Of a stretch of DNA of 60,000 nt, positions 1 to 35,900 are shown piece by piece. Made by a program: the position numbers and the translations under genes. Position 1 is the stretch's first letter. Each line of letters opens with the position of its first letter. This DNA is from Sphaeroforma sirkka (taxonomy: Eukaryota; Opisthokonta; Ichthyosporea; Ichthyophonida): the NCBI GenBank assembly GCA_001586965.3, contig LUCW03000150.1:97501-157500 (forward strand), read 5' to 3'. The notes under the pieces were generated by a model that worked only from the letters and a program-made list of their open reading frames with translations, did no database searches and was not told the origin of the DNA.

Positions 1-294
1 GTAGTGTTAAAATATCATTATCAGAATATTAAGAAGTAGATGTCTGTCTCTGCGTCATCAGGTCAGTCACTGGTTCATCAGCAATCCATTATACCGTAGC
101 CATACTTTCTTTCGTCGCGTATCTCAGTCTTAAGTATTAATTAAGTATGACCTTTTGCTTCTATTGCCCTAACCCCCATTACTTGAGTTTGCGACACCTT
201 TTAAAACCCGCGCACGTGGTATGTATCTCAAATACTCTCCCATCGTTCATATAAAAAAAACATTATCAGCGACAAACCGCCGGAGTCCCCTTTG

Positions 295-2121
295 ATGAAG
301 ATGCTGTTAGCTGGAGTGACTTCCTTTGCGTTCGAACTATGTGGTGGGCATGCGATACAGTTTCTAAAGATCCAGAAACAAACGACCGGGTTACCGTACG
401 CTACCATCACTCGTCAGGTGAGTTCTGTTGGGATAGTTTTCACTGTATCGCTCGTTGCCTTTACTTGTATCTCCATGACGAAACTAGTGTAGTGGACAGT
501 CTGATGTTACTCTATTCATCAGGCCACTTATTTTTCTATGAGGAAATCAGTGCACAGCCTAATATTACAATATTCGTTAGGCCGGCCGTGGCGTCATTTG
601 CTCTGGCTGCATCCAGTATGGTTCTCAGCAAAGCATTTGTTTCAAGTAAAATAATGTCCCCCCCCCCCCACCCCGATTATCCCTCTAGTGTTGGTGTCGG
701 GTTTCATCTCACACGATATCTGCATCAAAGTCCTTTGGGTATTTGCCGAGAGTACGTGTTATGAAACCCTTGGGTTTGCTGATTTGAGATCTTTTATTGA
801 CGTTGCGTGTGTTTTTGTGTGTGTGTGTTGGGGGGGTGTCGTCCTGTCAGTATTGATCTGACGAGGTCGTGGTTGCCACTGGTGTTCGTGCTGCTGGTGG
901 GGCTAGCTGGGTCTGATATTGGCACAAACACTATTTGACGTGTGTGAGGGGTTTCTTCGCCGCTATCGAATACTAGTGGCACCTCGATGTGGGTTATATA
1001 CAATCGATTCCGAGCCGAGAACAGAGGGCCGAACACTACCACTGCTCATACACGTGTGAGTTCAGACTTCTTTATTGAGGTCCTGACTGTGTATAGTACA
1101 TATGGTTGCTCGTGTCCATCCCATCCGGATATATGTTGTCCCGTACGCGTCAAGTCTATATCCTCGTATGGTATGGCTCGATTTACTACCGTCTACTCGG
1201 CCGCGAACCAATCCAATGACACTCAACTCTTTGTCCCGCCACCATGGCTGCTATTGCAGATCACACAAACGAAAGGGATGGTGGGTTTGCTGGACGGCTT
1301 CCTTCCCTGGGGAGCATTCATTGCTGTGGGTAGGTAATGGCCTGTGTTTTCTTATGTCTTCGCGTAAGTTGATATGGAGACTTGGGGGTTTATACTGTTT
1401 TTGTCGAGAATAATGCGCTTTGTCGGTGTGCAATTGGTGCGTGGGAATAGGTCTGTAGTATCTGCAAGCCGTGAGGTTATTTGACTGCAGACGGTCACAT
1501 GTGTGGGTTCCTCATCCGGAAAGAGATCTAGGAATGCATGTTATGCATGCGTCAGGCGCTGACTGGTGAAATGTCCACAGAACCATTATATGCAGAGCTG
1601 CACATGTCACAGGACTTGTATCTGTGTGTCACGAGAATCTCCCGCATGGCCACGAACATTCAACTTATCTACTTTTTCAGACTAGACCCCTCGCCATAGG
1701 CCGTTGACCCGTGCTTTGTATGGATAGTTCGCTTCAACCAATAATGAGTGGTATATACTATAAGCCATTTCAACCAGCAGTGCGTGGTGTATACTTCTCC
1801 ACAGCCCTGCTGTGGCCTTCGCACCTTCATAATTGGCCACTTTACAAATTCATGTTCTCGTTTCAATTCGTTTATTGCTTAAAATACCTATGTATAAATA
1901 GATACAACTCACAATAACGGTTAATCGCTACCATCTCACATATCCCTTACTTCTCGGTCTAGGAAAGGGAGCTGTCTTCGGCTTAGGGCATGCAGGAAGT
2001 ATGTACGCACTCCGAGGAACAATCCGGAATGACACCAAACCCCTTTCATTGAGTGAGCCGGCTGCACAGATCATCAGCGGGGGTGTGGGTGGCTTCTTTC
2101 AGGTAGGAAAATAAATACAGA

Positions 2122-2165
<44 letters not shown>

Positions 2166-2253
2166 CACACACACACACATATATATATATATATGTATGT
2201 ATATATATGATATTATATATATATTATACATATGGTTATGTCTATATATTTAA

Positions 2254-2321
<68 letters not shown>

Positions 2322-5073
2322 GAGTCATGACTCACTGTCCGGGTATGGGATACCCCTGTTGTGTCGAGAGTGTTGAATGCTGCATTCGAAATCACTGAGT
2401 ACCAATTGTCCTTCATTCGTGTACTTCATGAACATAAAAATACATGGTGCTGATTAATTTGATCTCTGCTTTCATACCAATTTACCTGTGCAGGGGTTGG
2501 CGGCCAATCCGCTACTGTTGCTTAACACGCGTGTTATGACTAACGCCAAGTTCCGCAATGAGAAGGAGATGCTGTCTACGTCCACCAGTTCATTCCGGCT
2601 TGCGTCGGAGATAATCCGGACAGAGGGACCTATGGCCCTGATGAAAGGTGCACATATACTCGCAGGCAAACGGGTTTTGGACTGGTATGTTAGCGATTGC
2701 ACTCGTGTGTGCTTAGTAATTTTTGTCTTCACAAAATACGGAACGAATATTTTGTTCTGCCACCATTTGATAAGTGGCTGTCAGTTGCTATGTACATCAT
2801 GAGATAGCAACTGTTTCACACGAGTTAATCCTAGGCCATGCCTTTGTGCAGTACAGTACCTTTCTCATGAAAGAACAAATCATTGGCATGTATTCATTGG
2901 ACCCATTGTCCGTTATAGGACATCCCGGTTTTTCTTCGTGGTGATGGTGGAGGAAGCCATTAAAAGGCGCACGCAGGAGTCGCAATTGACCTTTGCCCAG
3001 AAGAGTATAGCCTCTATCGCCGGGGGCGTGCTGAGTTGCGCCGTGACAATACCATTAGATGGTATGTACGGGATGCACACACATACTTCTATATATACTG
3101 ACATGACAGACATGTGCACCTCAAAAGAATAGCACGCATGCAGTTTGTACACAGGATACTAAGATACTACCTACTAGCACACGTGCATTCGGGGGAACGG
3201 ATGCCTTCCTTATGGTATCATATAGCAACGCACTGATACTTTTTGTGCAGAATTGCCCCAAATTGATCAGTGTAGCTAGCCGCACCTGACACAGAATAGC
3301 GTGGTTCGTGTTTGCGAGGGCGTGTTGAACTGTGTTGATTGGGATGTGTCGTAACATACGTACTAGACATAGTGACACGGTTGCAATTACCCGTAGGGCG
3401 CACACATCGTTCTAGGTATATCTTCGAACGTCCGCCTTTCTCTCATCATCGAGACATAGTACTAGCGCCTATGGGTAGCCTAGTGTGTGCACGCGTACGA
3501 GTGTAGCTTGTATAGTAGGGGGGAACATCACTGAGTTTTCTGTAAAGTCTGGTGTAAGTCAATGATCATCTACTTACACGGGCGTGAGAATTCGTATCAG
3601 CATCATCTCTGCCGGCCATGCAGGCCGATGTATATATACATAGCTTCACATACGGCTGTAGGGAGCTGAGGTGGGTGTTGTAGTATAAACTGGCTCCTTA
3701 TCAGGTTTTGGTTATGGTAGGTAGGTGATACGTATGAACGGTAGACAGATCAATGAAGAGCAGATGGTTCAGTACATGTGTGTGTGTGTTTGTATATAAT
3801 TATATCCTGCTCCTCCACATATGCGTGAACATACACCCTTTCTGTACATTCACGGTTTATATATATATGCAAACCCCCCCATGTCCCTCTCTTCCTGTCT
3901 ACCTTACCCTTAAGACCACCTACCATATCCCTTCACCCGAGTAGTTATGGTCGCCACGGTGCAAACACACACAAAGGCTGGACAGAAAGTGCGGCTGCTG
4001 GGCACGGGCTCCAGTATTCTGCAGAGTGGCGGCATTGGCGCACTCGTTGCGTTCTCGACGCGCGGATTTGTGGCCAGGGCAACACATGTGGGACTGGCGA
4101 CGCTGTTAATGAAGACGATGTATGTGCTCTTATCTTGTGTTTTCTTTGGGATAGTTAAGTTGTATACGTTTGATGTCGATCTTATCTTGTCTTTTATTTG
4201 GGATGGTTAAGTTGTTCACGTTTGATGAAGACGATGTATGTGCTCTTATCTTGTCTATCATTTGCGATAGTGAAGTTGTATACGTCTGAAGAAGACAATG
4301 TATGTGCTCTTACCTTGTCTATTATTTGCGGTAGTCAAGTTGTATACATTTTATGAAGATGATGTATGTGCTCTTATCTTGTCTTTTTTTGCGATAAATA
4401 AGTTGTTTGCGTTTGATGCAGACGATGTATGTGCTCTTATCTTGTCTATTATTTGCGATAGTCAAGTTGTATACGTTTGATGAAGGCGATTTATGTGATC
4501 TTCTCTCGTCTCTCATTTGTGATTGTTAAATTGTATGCGTTTCATAGGCTATTATCTGGGATTGTTCAGTTGTATGTGTTTAATGGAGCTGATATATGTG
4601 CTTGGTGATCAATCGATTTTGTTGGGTAGTGTAGCCGGCGTATGGGCTTTTTATTTTTTATGTTTTATATTACGAGTGTAGACGATGCAAGTGCTCCTCT
4701 CGACTTTATCTGGGATAGCTGAGATGTTATATGTGTTTAATGGAGACAAGCGTGGGTGCTTGTTGGCCAATTGAGTCTGCTTTGTTTATATTACTATCTT
4801 ACAGGGGGGGTGTTGGGGCGTGCGCAATTATCTTTAAATGTTACATCCCGATCAATAATTTAGTTCCTTTTCTGTCTACGTCATGATAGTTTACTTGCGT
4901 TGCGTAGCATTTCCCTGTCTATTTATTTCACGACACCTTACTTCCTTTGCTGAGCTTTAACCTGCACTCTATCTCGTTTTCCGCACGCCCACAGAACAAG
5001 CCAACTGTACGATTTGATGCAGAGTAAGAAACTGACCACAGATAGGCGACTAAGCGACAAGCTCAGTGTGTAG
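295..5073 (+). CDS. Mitochondrial carrier family (SLC25) protein, YHM2-like branch, 7 exons
   Basis: Exons 295-417, 1260-1329, 1963-2102, 2494-2684, 2919-3061, 3945-4119 and 4995-5073 join in phase with GT-AG introns to give about 306 aa, the usual carrier length. The three-repeat carrier layout is visible. Repeat III has the intact signature [11 protein letters not shown] (exons 5-6). Repeat I ([13 protein letters not shown]) and repeat II ([13 protein letters not shown]) have lost the acidic residue of P-x-[DE]. The exon 2-3 join reads [15 protein letters not shown], like the loop of yeast YHM2 (citrate/oxoglutarate carrier), which also has degenerate signatures. Family membership implies a six-helix inner-membrane antiporter, but the substrate cannot be read from this. 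The start is uncertain: the frame stays open upstream (DKPPESPL before the Met) and 'cattatcag' at 261-269 could be an acceptor, so an earlier exon may lie outside the window. AATAAA-like sequence lies near 5525. Confidence 0.85.
1735..1800 (+). repeat. Two imperfect ~33-bp copies in carrier intron 2
   Basis: Two adjacent copies of a 'ttcaaccaataatgagtggt'-like unit lie in intron 2 of the carrier gene. The rest of the intron holds nothing I recognise. Confidence 0.4.
2128..2320 (+). repeat. TA microsatellite with short CA block in carrier intron 3
   Basis: Runs of (TA)n at about 2128-2160 and 2259-2320 are separated by a (CA)7-like tract and interrupted TA. The long tyrosine/isoleucine ORFs read here on both strands come only from the TA repeat. 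Confidence 0.95.
4108..4600 (+). repeat. ~63-bp tandem repeat that includes an exon end and its splice donor
   Basis: A unit of about 63-64 bp starts inside carrier exon 6. The sequence 'gaagacgatgtatgtgctct', whose first 9 nt are coding and whose 'gtatgt' is the donor used at 4120, recurs at about 4228, 4291 (gaagacaatgtatg), 4355 (gaagatgatgtatg), 4418 (gcagacgatgtatg), 4482 (decayed) and about 4585 (decayed). Spacing is 63-64 bp, apart from a larger first step. Intron 6 therefore carries a row of copied 5' splice sites. Confidence 0.85.
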
Positions 5074-5771
5074 CAATCACCTCTCTCCCGTCTGTGACGG
5101 CGGGGCGGTGTACCCTGAGACGTGATGGTTATCTGTTGATGACCTGGGGCTTGTTACGTGGAACTCGATACTACTCGTCTGAGACCCGAGGGTGGTAGGT
5201 GAGTATGCGGACTGACAGTGCAATGAAGTCAGCAGGAGGCTAGCTCATGGCGTTTGGATATGTATTTTTTCCCATGGTGGAAGAAGAAGGGGTGACGAAG
5301 AGAAGCGTGGGTTAGTACGGAGGTAGGGATAAGGAAGGGTAGAGGGATTTGGAGGTGTGAATGAATGTGGCAGGCTTTGCACACACGTACGCATCAGAGA
5401 TGCGAAATCTTAAGTTTTGTAATCGTAGAATTTAGGAGAGCCGGGAACTGGTGCATGGAAACGCTCCTTTCGGCACATGGACGTATAAACCAGGTTTTTA
5501 GATAGTGAAGAAAAAGAAAATAGAAATAAAATAATAGTAGAGCACCAAGACCTGGTTGGCCTGTCTCACATCAAACTGATGAACACTCCGAACGTGTATT
5601 GGTCTGTCATCCCACTCGCATGATTCCCTTGAACTTTTACCCCAGTAGGAGGTATAAAAAGGAGCAATAAGAGGTATAAAAGGGAACGATAGAAGATGCT
5701 TCTAGTCATCTGTTTCCTTCACGGCCCACCCTCCGCACCCTTTTTCATCTGTTTTCGTCGCACAGGCAAGT
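5074..5771. other. 3' flank of the carrier gene, no gene recognised
   Basis: The stretch after the carrier stop holds no recognisable gene. An AATAAA-type motif occurs at about 5525 ('gaaataaaataatag') and is the likeliest polyadenylation signal for the carrier transcript. Confidence 0.4.
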
Positions 5772-5990
5772 ATGAGCAACGGTCGTCACGCTTGGACACG
5801 AGCCGACAGATCGATATCCGGTTGTGCTTGTATACGATGCTACGTCTTGATAATGTGCATAGTTGTATTTGTCCTTATATGTATTTATCCTTGTGTGTAT
5901 TTATCCTCGTCAATATCAAACAAACAGCTCACTGTAACGCATGCCCCCATAACACCGGAGTCACCGACCAGAGTATGTACGGTACTTTAA
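5772..5990 (+). CDS. Possible small single-pass membrane protein, unrecognised
   Basis: A 72-codon ORF starts ATG-AGC just after an acceptor-like 'gtcgcacag'. It has a basic N-terminus (RHAWTRADR), then a hydrophobic, cysteine-containing stretch (about residues 24-46, YVLIMCIVVFVLICIYP), then a Ser/Thr/Pro tail. AATAAA occurs at 6040-6045, 50 bp after the TAA stop, and is followed by a T-rich downstream region. I recognise no family. It may be a short gene, the last exon of a gene, or a chance ORF. An overlapping ORF in another frame covers the same stretch, which lowers confidence. Confidence 0.3.
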   Translation: MSNGRHAWTRADRSISGCACIRCYVLIMCIVVFVLICIYPCVYLSSSISNKQLTVTHAPITPESPTRVCTVL

Positions 5991-6039
5991 TAGAATAGTC
6001 AGTGTGACACACAGTCACATTGTCGTATCGTAATGTCTA

Positions 6040-6045
6040 AATAAA
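6040..6045 (+). terminator. AATAAA polyadenylation signal candidate
   Basis: Canonical AATAAA lies 50 bp after the stop of the ORF ending at 5990, with T-rich sequence 15-30 bp further on. Confidence 0.4.
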
Positions 6046-6308
6046 GCATTTTGGGATTTGTTTTTTTATATTAAATAAAATATAAAAATAAGCACAAAAA
6101 GCAACAACAGCTGTCGTCTCTTCTCGTAGATTGTTTTTTTTTCTTTTGCTTTTTTTATTGTAAAAAAAAAAAAAAAACAAAACGTCGATATCTCGTAAAA
6201 TATATTTATTTATGTATACAATGATACAGACATCAATTTGGATGTATGTATATGTATGTATGTTCTTAGCTCGTATGTACACAATAGGCATGGGAAGCAG
6301 CTTACGCC

Positions 6309-29286
<22,978 letters not shown>

Positions 29287-29517
29287 ATGGCTTCTGAAAT
29301 CAACAATAGGTATGCCACATTCCAAATATCTTCCAGGACTAAACCACTTGGTCTGGAATCTAGTCCTAAGGTCGTCAAGGAACCTGCCGTTGTCAAGGAA
29401 ACGCACAGTACAGAGGGTAAAGTCAAAGTTTGCTTGACACCTGGAAGTCGGATGTATGTTGTCATGGAGGCCAGGGGTTTCCGAATGTGCACATCGACTG
29501 CTGAGAGTAATTCTTGA
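29287..29517 (+). CDS. Possible terminal exon of an unknown gene, stop abutting AATAAA
   Basis: The ORF ends ...TSTAESNS and its TGA is followed at once by AATAAA. An acceptor-like 'tatcttccag' lies inside it at about 29336, after which the frame reads RTKPLGLESSPKVVKEPAVV and continues with a hydrophilic, Lys/Glu-rich stretch, then KVKVCLTPGSRMYVVMEARG. I recognise no domain. The stop-AATAAA arrangement is the same as at the 3' end of the ABC transporter gene in this window, which gives some support. Two minus-strand ORFs also span the interval, so the coding strand is not certain. Confidence 0.25.
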   Translation: MASEINNRYATFQISSRTKPLGLESSPKVVKEPAVVKETHSTEGKVKVCLTPGSRMYVVMEARGFRMCTSTAESNS

Positions 29518-29989
29518 AATAAATGCAACGCTGATAGATAGACGTTGAAATACCGAAATCATGTAGACACATTGAGCAGTCTGTTCCCGTACAATTTAGA
29601 GTCCTCGTCTAAATTTCCAGGACATTGGTGTAGGACTGTGAATACACTCGGACATATGCGTCTTTTATATATCTAGTGTACGTGAGGGTATTTCCATGTT
29701 CGGAGAGCGCACGCAGCTGCCCTTAGTATTTAAAACGAGGATACTGTATTTTTGCATATATCAAACATGGTAATCGATGCCACGATGTTCATGAACAGAC
29801 TCTTTATGTATGCCCTGAACTATTGGTGCAAACAACCCAACCTACCAGAGGGGGTATTGAAATTCTAAAAGCGTTGCAAATGAATATCGAGCCGAAATCT
29901 CAACCAGTGTATTGCCACAACCTTCAGTATGATATTGGTGGTGTCTTCTATCACTGAGTTTAGCATCATCTATGAATATGCTATGGTCG

Positions 29990-32900
29990 TCTGGTCGAGC
30001 ACGTCGACACAATCAACCGATTGCAGTATGTCGACACGTACAATCAATTGTAGTATGTCGACACGTTCAACCAATTGCAGTTTGTCGACGGGTAGAACCA
30101 ATTGTCGTATGTCGACAAGTTGAAACAAGTGTAGTATGTCGACACGTTCAACCAGTTGTAGTATGTCGACACGTTCAACCAATTGTAGTATGTCGACACG
30201 TTCAACCAATTGTAGTATGTCGAAACGTTCAACCAATTGTAGTTTGTCGACACGTACAACAAATTGTAGTATGTCGACACGTTCAACCAATTGTAGTATG
30301 TCAACACGTTCCACCCATTGTAGTATGTCGACAAATTCAACCAATTGCAGTGTGTTGACACGTTCAACCAATTGTAGTATGTCGACAAATTCAACCAATT
30401 GCAGTATGTTGCCACGTTCAACCAATTGTAGTATATCAACACGTTACACCAATTGTAGTATGTCGACAAATTCAACCAATTGTAGTATGTCGACAAATTC
30501 AACCAATTGTAGAATGTCGACAAATTCAACCAATTGCAGTATGTTGACACGTTCAACCAAGTGCAGCATGTCGACACAATCAACCAATTGCAGTATGTCG
30601 ACAAGTACAACCAATTGTAGTATGTCAACACGTTCAACCAATTGTAGTAAGTCGACACAATCAACCAATTGCAGTATGTCAACACGTTCAACCAATTGTA
30701 GTAAGTCGACACAATCAACTAATTGCAGTATGTCGACACGTACAATCAATTGTAGTATATCGACACGTTCAACCAATTGCAGTTTGTCGACACGTAGAAC
30801 GAATTGTCGTATGTCGACACGTTGAAACAAGTGTAGTATGTCGACACATTCAACCAATTGTTGTATGTCAACACGTTCCACTCATTGTAGTATGTCGACA
30901 CATTAAGCCAATTGTAGTATGTCGACACGTACAATCAATTGTAGTATGTCGACACGTTCAACCAATTGTAGTATGTCGACACGTTCAACCAATTGTAGTA
31001 TGTCGACACAATCAACCAATTGCAGTATGTCAACACGTTCAACCAATTGTAGTAAGTCGACACAATCAACTAATTGCAGTATGTCGACACGTACAATCAA
31101 TTGTAGTATATCGACACGTTCAACCAATTGCAGTTTGTCGACACGTAGAACGAATTGTCGTATGTCGACACGTTGAAACAAGTGTAGTATGTCGACACAT
31201 TCAACCAACTGTTGTATGTCGACACGTTTAACCAATTGTAGTATGTCGACACATTAAGCCAATTGTAGTATGTCGACACGTACAATCAATTGTAGTATGT
31301 CGACACGTTCAACCAATTGCAGTTTGTCGACACGTTCAACAAAATGTAGTATGTCGACACGTTCAACCAATTGTAGTATATCAACACGTTCAACCAATTT
31401 TTGGACGTCGACACGTTCAACCAATTGCAGTTTGTCGACACGTTCAACCAATTGTATTATGTCGACACATTCAACCAATTGCAGTATGTCGGCACGTACA
31501 ACCAATTGTAGTATGTCGACACGTTCAACCAATTGTAGTATGTCGACACGTACATAAAATTGTAGTATCTCGACACGTTCAACCAATTGTAGTATCTCAA
31601 CACGTTCCACCAATTGTAGTATGTCGACACGTTCAACCGATTGTAGTATATCAACACGTTCAACCAATTGTAGTATGTCAACACGTTCCACCCATTGTAG
31701 TATGTCGACAAATTCAACCAATTGTATTATGTCAACACGTTCAGCCAATTGTAGTATGTCAACACGTCCAACCAATTGTAGTATGTCGACACGTACATAA
31801 AATTGTAGTATCTCGACACGTTCAACCAATTGTAGTATATCAACACGTTCCACCAATTGTAGTATGTCGACACGTTCAACCGATTGTAGTATATCAACAC
31901 GTTCAACCAATTGTAGTATGTCAACACGTTCCACCCATTGTAGTATGTCGACAAATTCAACCAATTTCAGTATGTTGACACGTTCAACCAATTGTAGTAT
32001 GTCGACAATTTCAACCAATTGCAGTATGTTGACATGTTCAACCAATTGTCGTACGACGACACGTTAAACCAATTGTAGTATGTCAACACGTATAACAAAT
32101 TGTAGTATGTCGACACGTTCCACCAATTGTAGTATGTCGACAAATTCAACCAATTGTAGTATATCAACACGTTCAACCAATTGTAGTATATCAACACGTT
32201 CAACCAATTGTAGTATGTCAACACGTTCCACCCATTGTAGTATGTCGACAAATTCAACCAATTTCAGTATGTTGACACGTTCAACCAATTGTAGTATGTC
32301 GACAAATTCAACCAATTGCAGTATGTTGACACGTTCAACTAATTGTCGTACGTCGACACGTTGAAACAAGTGTAGTATGTCAACACGTTAAACCAATTGT
32401 AGTATGTCAACACGTGCAACAAATTGTAGTATGTCGACACGTACAATCAATTGCAGTATGTCGACACGTTCCACCAATTGTAGTATGTCGACACAATCGA
32501 CCAATTGTAGTATATCGACACGTTCAACCAACTTTACTATGTCAACACGTTACACCAATTGTAGTATGTTAACACGTCAACCAATTGTAGTATGTCGACA
32601 CGTTAAAACCAATTGCAGAATGTCAACACGTACAAAAAAAATTGTAGTATCTCGACATGTTCAACCAATTGTAGTATGTCAACACGTTCCACCAATTGTA
32701 GTATGTCGACACGTTCAACCGATTGTAGTATATCAACACGTTCAACCAATTGTAGTTATCAACACGTTCCACCCATTGTAGTATGTCGACAAATTCAACC
32801 AATTTCAGTATGTTGACACGTTCAACCAATTGTAGTATGTCGACAAATTCAACCAATTGCAGTATGTTGACACGTTCAACCAATTGTCGTACCACGACAC

Positions 32901-35900
32901 GTTGAAACAAGTGTAGTATGTCAACACGTACAACAAATTGTAGTATGTCAACACGTTCCACCAATTGTAGTATGTCGACAAATTCAACCAATTGCAGTAT
33001 GTTGACACGTTCAACCAAGTGCAGCATGACGACACAATCAACCAATTGCAGTATGTCGACAAGTACAACCAATTGTAGTATGTCAACACGTTCAACCCAT
33101 TCTAGTAAGTCGACAAAATCAACCAATTGCAGTATGTCAACACGTTCAACCAATTGTAGTAAGTCGACACAATCAACCAATTGCAGTATGTCGACACGTA
33201 CAATCAATTGTAGTATATCGACACGTTCAACCAATTGCAGTTTGTCGACACGTAGAACGAATCGTCGTATGTCGACACGTTGAAACAAGTGTAGTATGTC
33301 GACACATTCAACCAATTGTTGTATGTCGACACGTTCAACCAATTGTAGTAAGTCGAAACAATCAACCAATTGCAGTATGTGTCAACACGTTCAACCAATT
33401 GTAGTATGTCGACACAATCAACCAATTGCAGTATGTCGACAAGTACAACCAATTGTAGTATGTCAACACGTTCAACCAATTTGTAGTAAGTCGAAACAAT
33501 CAACCAATTGCAGTATGTCAACACGTTCAACCAATTGTAGTAAGTCGACACAATCAACCAATTGTAGTATGTCGACACGTATAATCAATTGTAGTATATC
33601 AACACGTTCAACCAATTGTAGTATGTCAACACGTTCCACCCATTGTAGTATGTCGACAAATTCAACCAATTTCAGTATGTTGACACGTTCAACCAATTGT
33701 AGTATGTCGACAAATTCAACCAATTGCAGTATGTTGACACGTTCAACCAATTGTCGTACGTCGACACGTTGAAACAAGTGTAATATGTCAACACGTTAAA
33801 CCAATTGTAGTATGTCAACACGTACAACAAATTGTAGTATGTCGACACGTTCAACCAATTGTAGTATGTCAACACGTTCCACCAATTGTAGTATGTCGAC
33901 ACAATCGACCAATTGTAGTATATCGACACGTTCAACCAACTTTAGTATGTCGACACGTTACACCAATTGTAGTATGTTAACACGTCCAACCAATTGTAGT
34001 ATGTCGACACGTTAAACCAATTGCAGAATGTCAACACGTACAAAAAATTGTAGTATCTCGACATGTTCAACCAATTGTAGTATGTCAACACGTTCCACCA
34101 ATTGTAGTATGTCGACACGTTCAACCGATTGTAGTATATCAACACGTTCAACCAATTGTAGTTATCAACACGTTCCACCCATTGTAGTATGTCGACAAAT
34201 TCAACCAATTTCAGTATGTTGACACGTTCAACCAATTGTAGTATGTCGACAAATTCAACCAATTGCAGTATGTTGACACGTTCAACCAATTGTCGTACCA
34301 CGACACGTTGAAACAAGTTTAGTATGTCAACACGTTAAACCAATTGTAGTATGTCAACATGTATAACAAATTGTAGTATGTCGACACGTTCCACCAATTG
34401 TAGTATGTCGACAAATTCAACCAATTGTAGTATATCAACACGTTCAACCAATTATAGTATGTCAACACGTTCCACCCATTGTAGTATGTCGACAAATTCA
34501 ACCAATTTCAGTATGTTGACACGTTCAACCAATTGTAGTTTGTCGACAAATTCAACCAATTGCAGTATGTTGACACGTTCAACCAATTGTCGTACGTCGA
34601 CACGTTGAAACAAGTGTAGTATGTCAACACGTTAAACCAATTGTAGTATGTCAACACGTACAACAAATTGTAGTATGTCGACACGTACAATCAATTGCAG
34701 TATGTCGACACGTTCAACCAATTGCTGTTTGTCGACACGTAGAACGCATTGTCGTATGTCGACACGTTAAACCAATTGTAGTATGTCAACACGTTCAACA
34801 AATTGTAGTATGTCAACACGTTCCACCAATTGTAGTATGTCGACAATTTCAACCAATTGCAGTATGTTGACACGTTCAACCAAGTGCAGCATGACGACAC
34901 AATCAACCAATTGCAGTATGTCGACAAGTACAACCAATTGTAGTATGTCAACACGTTCAACCAATTGTAGTAAGTCGACGCAATCAACCAATTGCAGTAT
35001 GTCAACACGTTCAACCAATTGTAGTAAGTCGACACAATCAACCAATTGCAGTATGTCGACACGTACAATCAATTGTAGTATATCGACACGTTCAACCAAT
35101 TGCAGTTTGTCGACACGTAGAACGAATTGTCGTATGTCGACACGTTGAAACAAGTGTAGTATGTCGACACATTCAACCAATTGTTGTATGTCGACACGTT
35201 CAACCAATTGTAGTAAGTCGAAACAATCAACCAATTGCAGTATGTCAACACGTTCAACCAATTGTAGTATGTCGACACAATCAACCAATTGCAGTATGTC
35301 GACAAGTACAACCAATTGTAGTATGTCAACACGTTCAACCAATTGTAAGAACGTAAGTCGACACAATCAACCAATTGCAGTATGTCAACACGTTCAACCA
35401 ATTGTAGTAAGTCGACACAATCAACCAATTGTAGTATGTCGACACGTTCAACCAATTGTAGTATGTCAACACGTTCAACCAATTGTAGTATGTTCAACCA
35501 ATTGTAGTATGTCGACACGTTCAACCAATTTCAGTATGTTGACACGTTCAACCAATTGTCGTACGACGACACGTTGAAAAAAGTTTAGTATGTCAACACG
35601 TTAAACCAATTGTAGTATGTCGACACGTTCAACCAATTGTAGTATGTCGACACGTTCAACCAATTGTAGTATGTCGACACGTTCAACCAATTGTAGTATG
35701 TCAACACGTTCAACCAATTGTAGTATGTCGACACGTTCAACCAACCAATTGTTCCAGTAGTATGTCGACACGTTCAACCAATTGCAGTATGTTGACACAC
35801 GTTCAACAACGTCGACACGTTCCAAGTGTAGTATGTCAACACGTTCAACCAATTGTAGTATGTCAACACGTTCAACAAACGTATGTCGACACCACAACCA

